This document shows positions 5,651 through 6,097 of a stretch of DNA of 6,097 nucleotides, in pieces. The notes under the pieces are model-generated. The model searched no databases. It was not told the DNA's origin and worked only from the letters and a program-made list of their open reading frames with translations. The position numbers were made by a program, and so were the translations under genes. Source of the DNA: Clostridia bacterium. GTDB taxonomy: Bacteria > Bacillota > Clostridia > Oscillospirales > CAG-272. The stretch spans positions 1-6,097 of the forward strand of contig JAFQOC010000474.1 of the NCBI GenBank assembly GCA_017420845.1, written 5' to 3'. How positions within the stretch are numbered: the first letter of the stretch is position 1; every line of letters begins with the position of its first letter.

Positions 5651-6097
5651 ATGTCCTCTACCTACTACATCGCCGCTGACGGAGGCGGTACGAAACTTTT
5701 GACTGTTCTTTATGACGAGAATTTCCGGGTCCTTCGCTCTGCCCGTGTGGCAGGCGTGAATACTCTCTACAAGCCCGCGGAAATGGTTCGAGCTAACGTG
5801 GAATCCATGGTGGAAGATCTTTTGGCAGGACTAACCTCAGATGGAAATCTTCCCATCGTTCAATCGGCAGATCTGTGTATGATTGGCTCGGAGAACATTA
5901 TGGGGCAAGCCTTGAAAAAGCACGCCAATGTTCTGTCCCTCCGTTTTTACGGTGAGCACGTCGTGGGGCTGGCCGCTTCTCTGAAAACAAGCGGTGTTCT
6001 GGCCCTATCCGGCACGGGATCAGATGCCTTCTTTGTCAAGGATGGAAGTTCGATTTGCTCGGTGGGGGGCTGGGGGCCTCTTTTGGGAGATGAGGGA
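5651..6097 (+). CDS. BadF/BadG/BcrA/BcrD-family ATPase, probable N-acetylglucosamine kinase (5' part)
   Basis: The first 149 codons of an ASKHA-fold kinase, running off the right edge. The phosphate-1 loop is AADGGGTKLLTVLYD (8-22), with the usual DGGGTK. The phosphate-2 region is LALSGTGSDAFFV (117-129), and GGWGPLLGDEG (139-149) is the hallmark of the GlcNAc-kinase branch of the BadF family. Characterised relatives phosphorylate N-acetylglucosamine or glucosamine in amino-sugar salvage and wall recycling. Others are ATP-dependent activases of dehydratases, so the substrate is not certain. Those activases usually carry cluster-binding cysteines; only C76 and C136 are seen here, in other settings. 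The segment FYGEHVVGLAAS (99-110) aligns with the usual NDA...AL motif, putting E102 where human-type GlcNAc kinases have the catalytic aspartate. The full enzyme is usually about 300-330 residues, so roughly half is missing. Confidence 0.82.
   Translation, partial: MSSTYYIAADGGGTKLLTVLYDENFRVLRSARVAGVNTLYKPAEMVRANVESMVEDLLAGLTSDGNLPIVQSADLCMIGSENIMGQALKKHANVLSLRFYGEHVVGLAASLKTSGVLALSGTGSDAFFVKDGSSICSVGGWGPLLGDEG

Noticed and set aside
5371..5652. 93-codon minus-strand frame across the terminator and kinase promoter
   Set aside because: It overlaps a strong intrinsic terminator, a near-consensus promoter and the end of a real gene; no ribosome binding site and no recognisable domain.

Overview
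The window looks like a chromosomal segment from a Bacillota (Firmicutes) genome, probably Clostridia. The grounds are strong AAGGAGG-type ribosome binding sites, TTGACA/TATAAT promoters with TG-extended -10 elements, a WhiA regulator, a type II-like MurB and moderate GC with AT-rich intergenic regions. I cannot name the genus. No mobile element, CRISPR array, tRNA or rRNA is visible.

Left part (1-3665, minus strand): five co-directional genes, read right to left. They are a YjjG-type HAD nucleotidase (2892-3578), MurB (1798-2805), WhiA (849-1775), a family 4 iron-sulfur uracil-DNA glycosylase (249-815) and the first 66 codons of an AEC-family transporter (198 to beyond the left edge). Gaps are 86, 22, 33 and 50 bp. 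A good sigma-A-type promoter (3637-3665) precedes the first gene, so this is probably one operon. It combines nucleotide-pool cleaning, cell-wall precursor synthesis, a cell-division/chromosome regulator and DNA uracil repair. The rapZ and yvcK genes that commonly accompany whiA are absent between murB and whiA.

Middle (3579-5526): a divergent intergenic region leads into a single plus-strand gene (TTG start at 3851, stop at 5470). It encodes a 539-residue multi-pass membrane protein that resembles GT-C (PMT/family 39-like) lipid-sugar-dependent glycosyltransferases. It has its own promoter and a clear intrinsic terminator (5492-5526), so it is probably monocistronic. Upstream of its -10 lie three 7-bp repeats spaced exactly 11 bp apart, the geometry of an OmpR/PhoB-type response-regulator site. 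This is the most interesting signal in the window.

Right part (5580-6097, plus strand): a near-consensus promoter drives a BadF/N-acetylglucosamine-kinase-family ATPase that runs off the right edge after 149 codons.

Most of the window is housekeeping. I see no convincing new multi-gene system. The points worth following up are the phased repeats, the uncharacterised GT-C-like protein, the contracted murB-whiA cluster and the pairing of two uracil-related functions in one operon.
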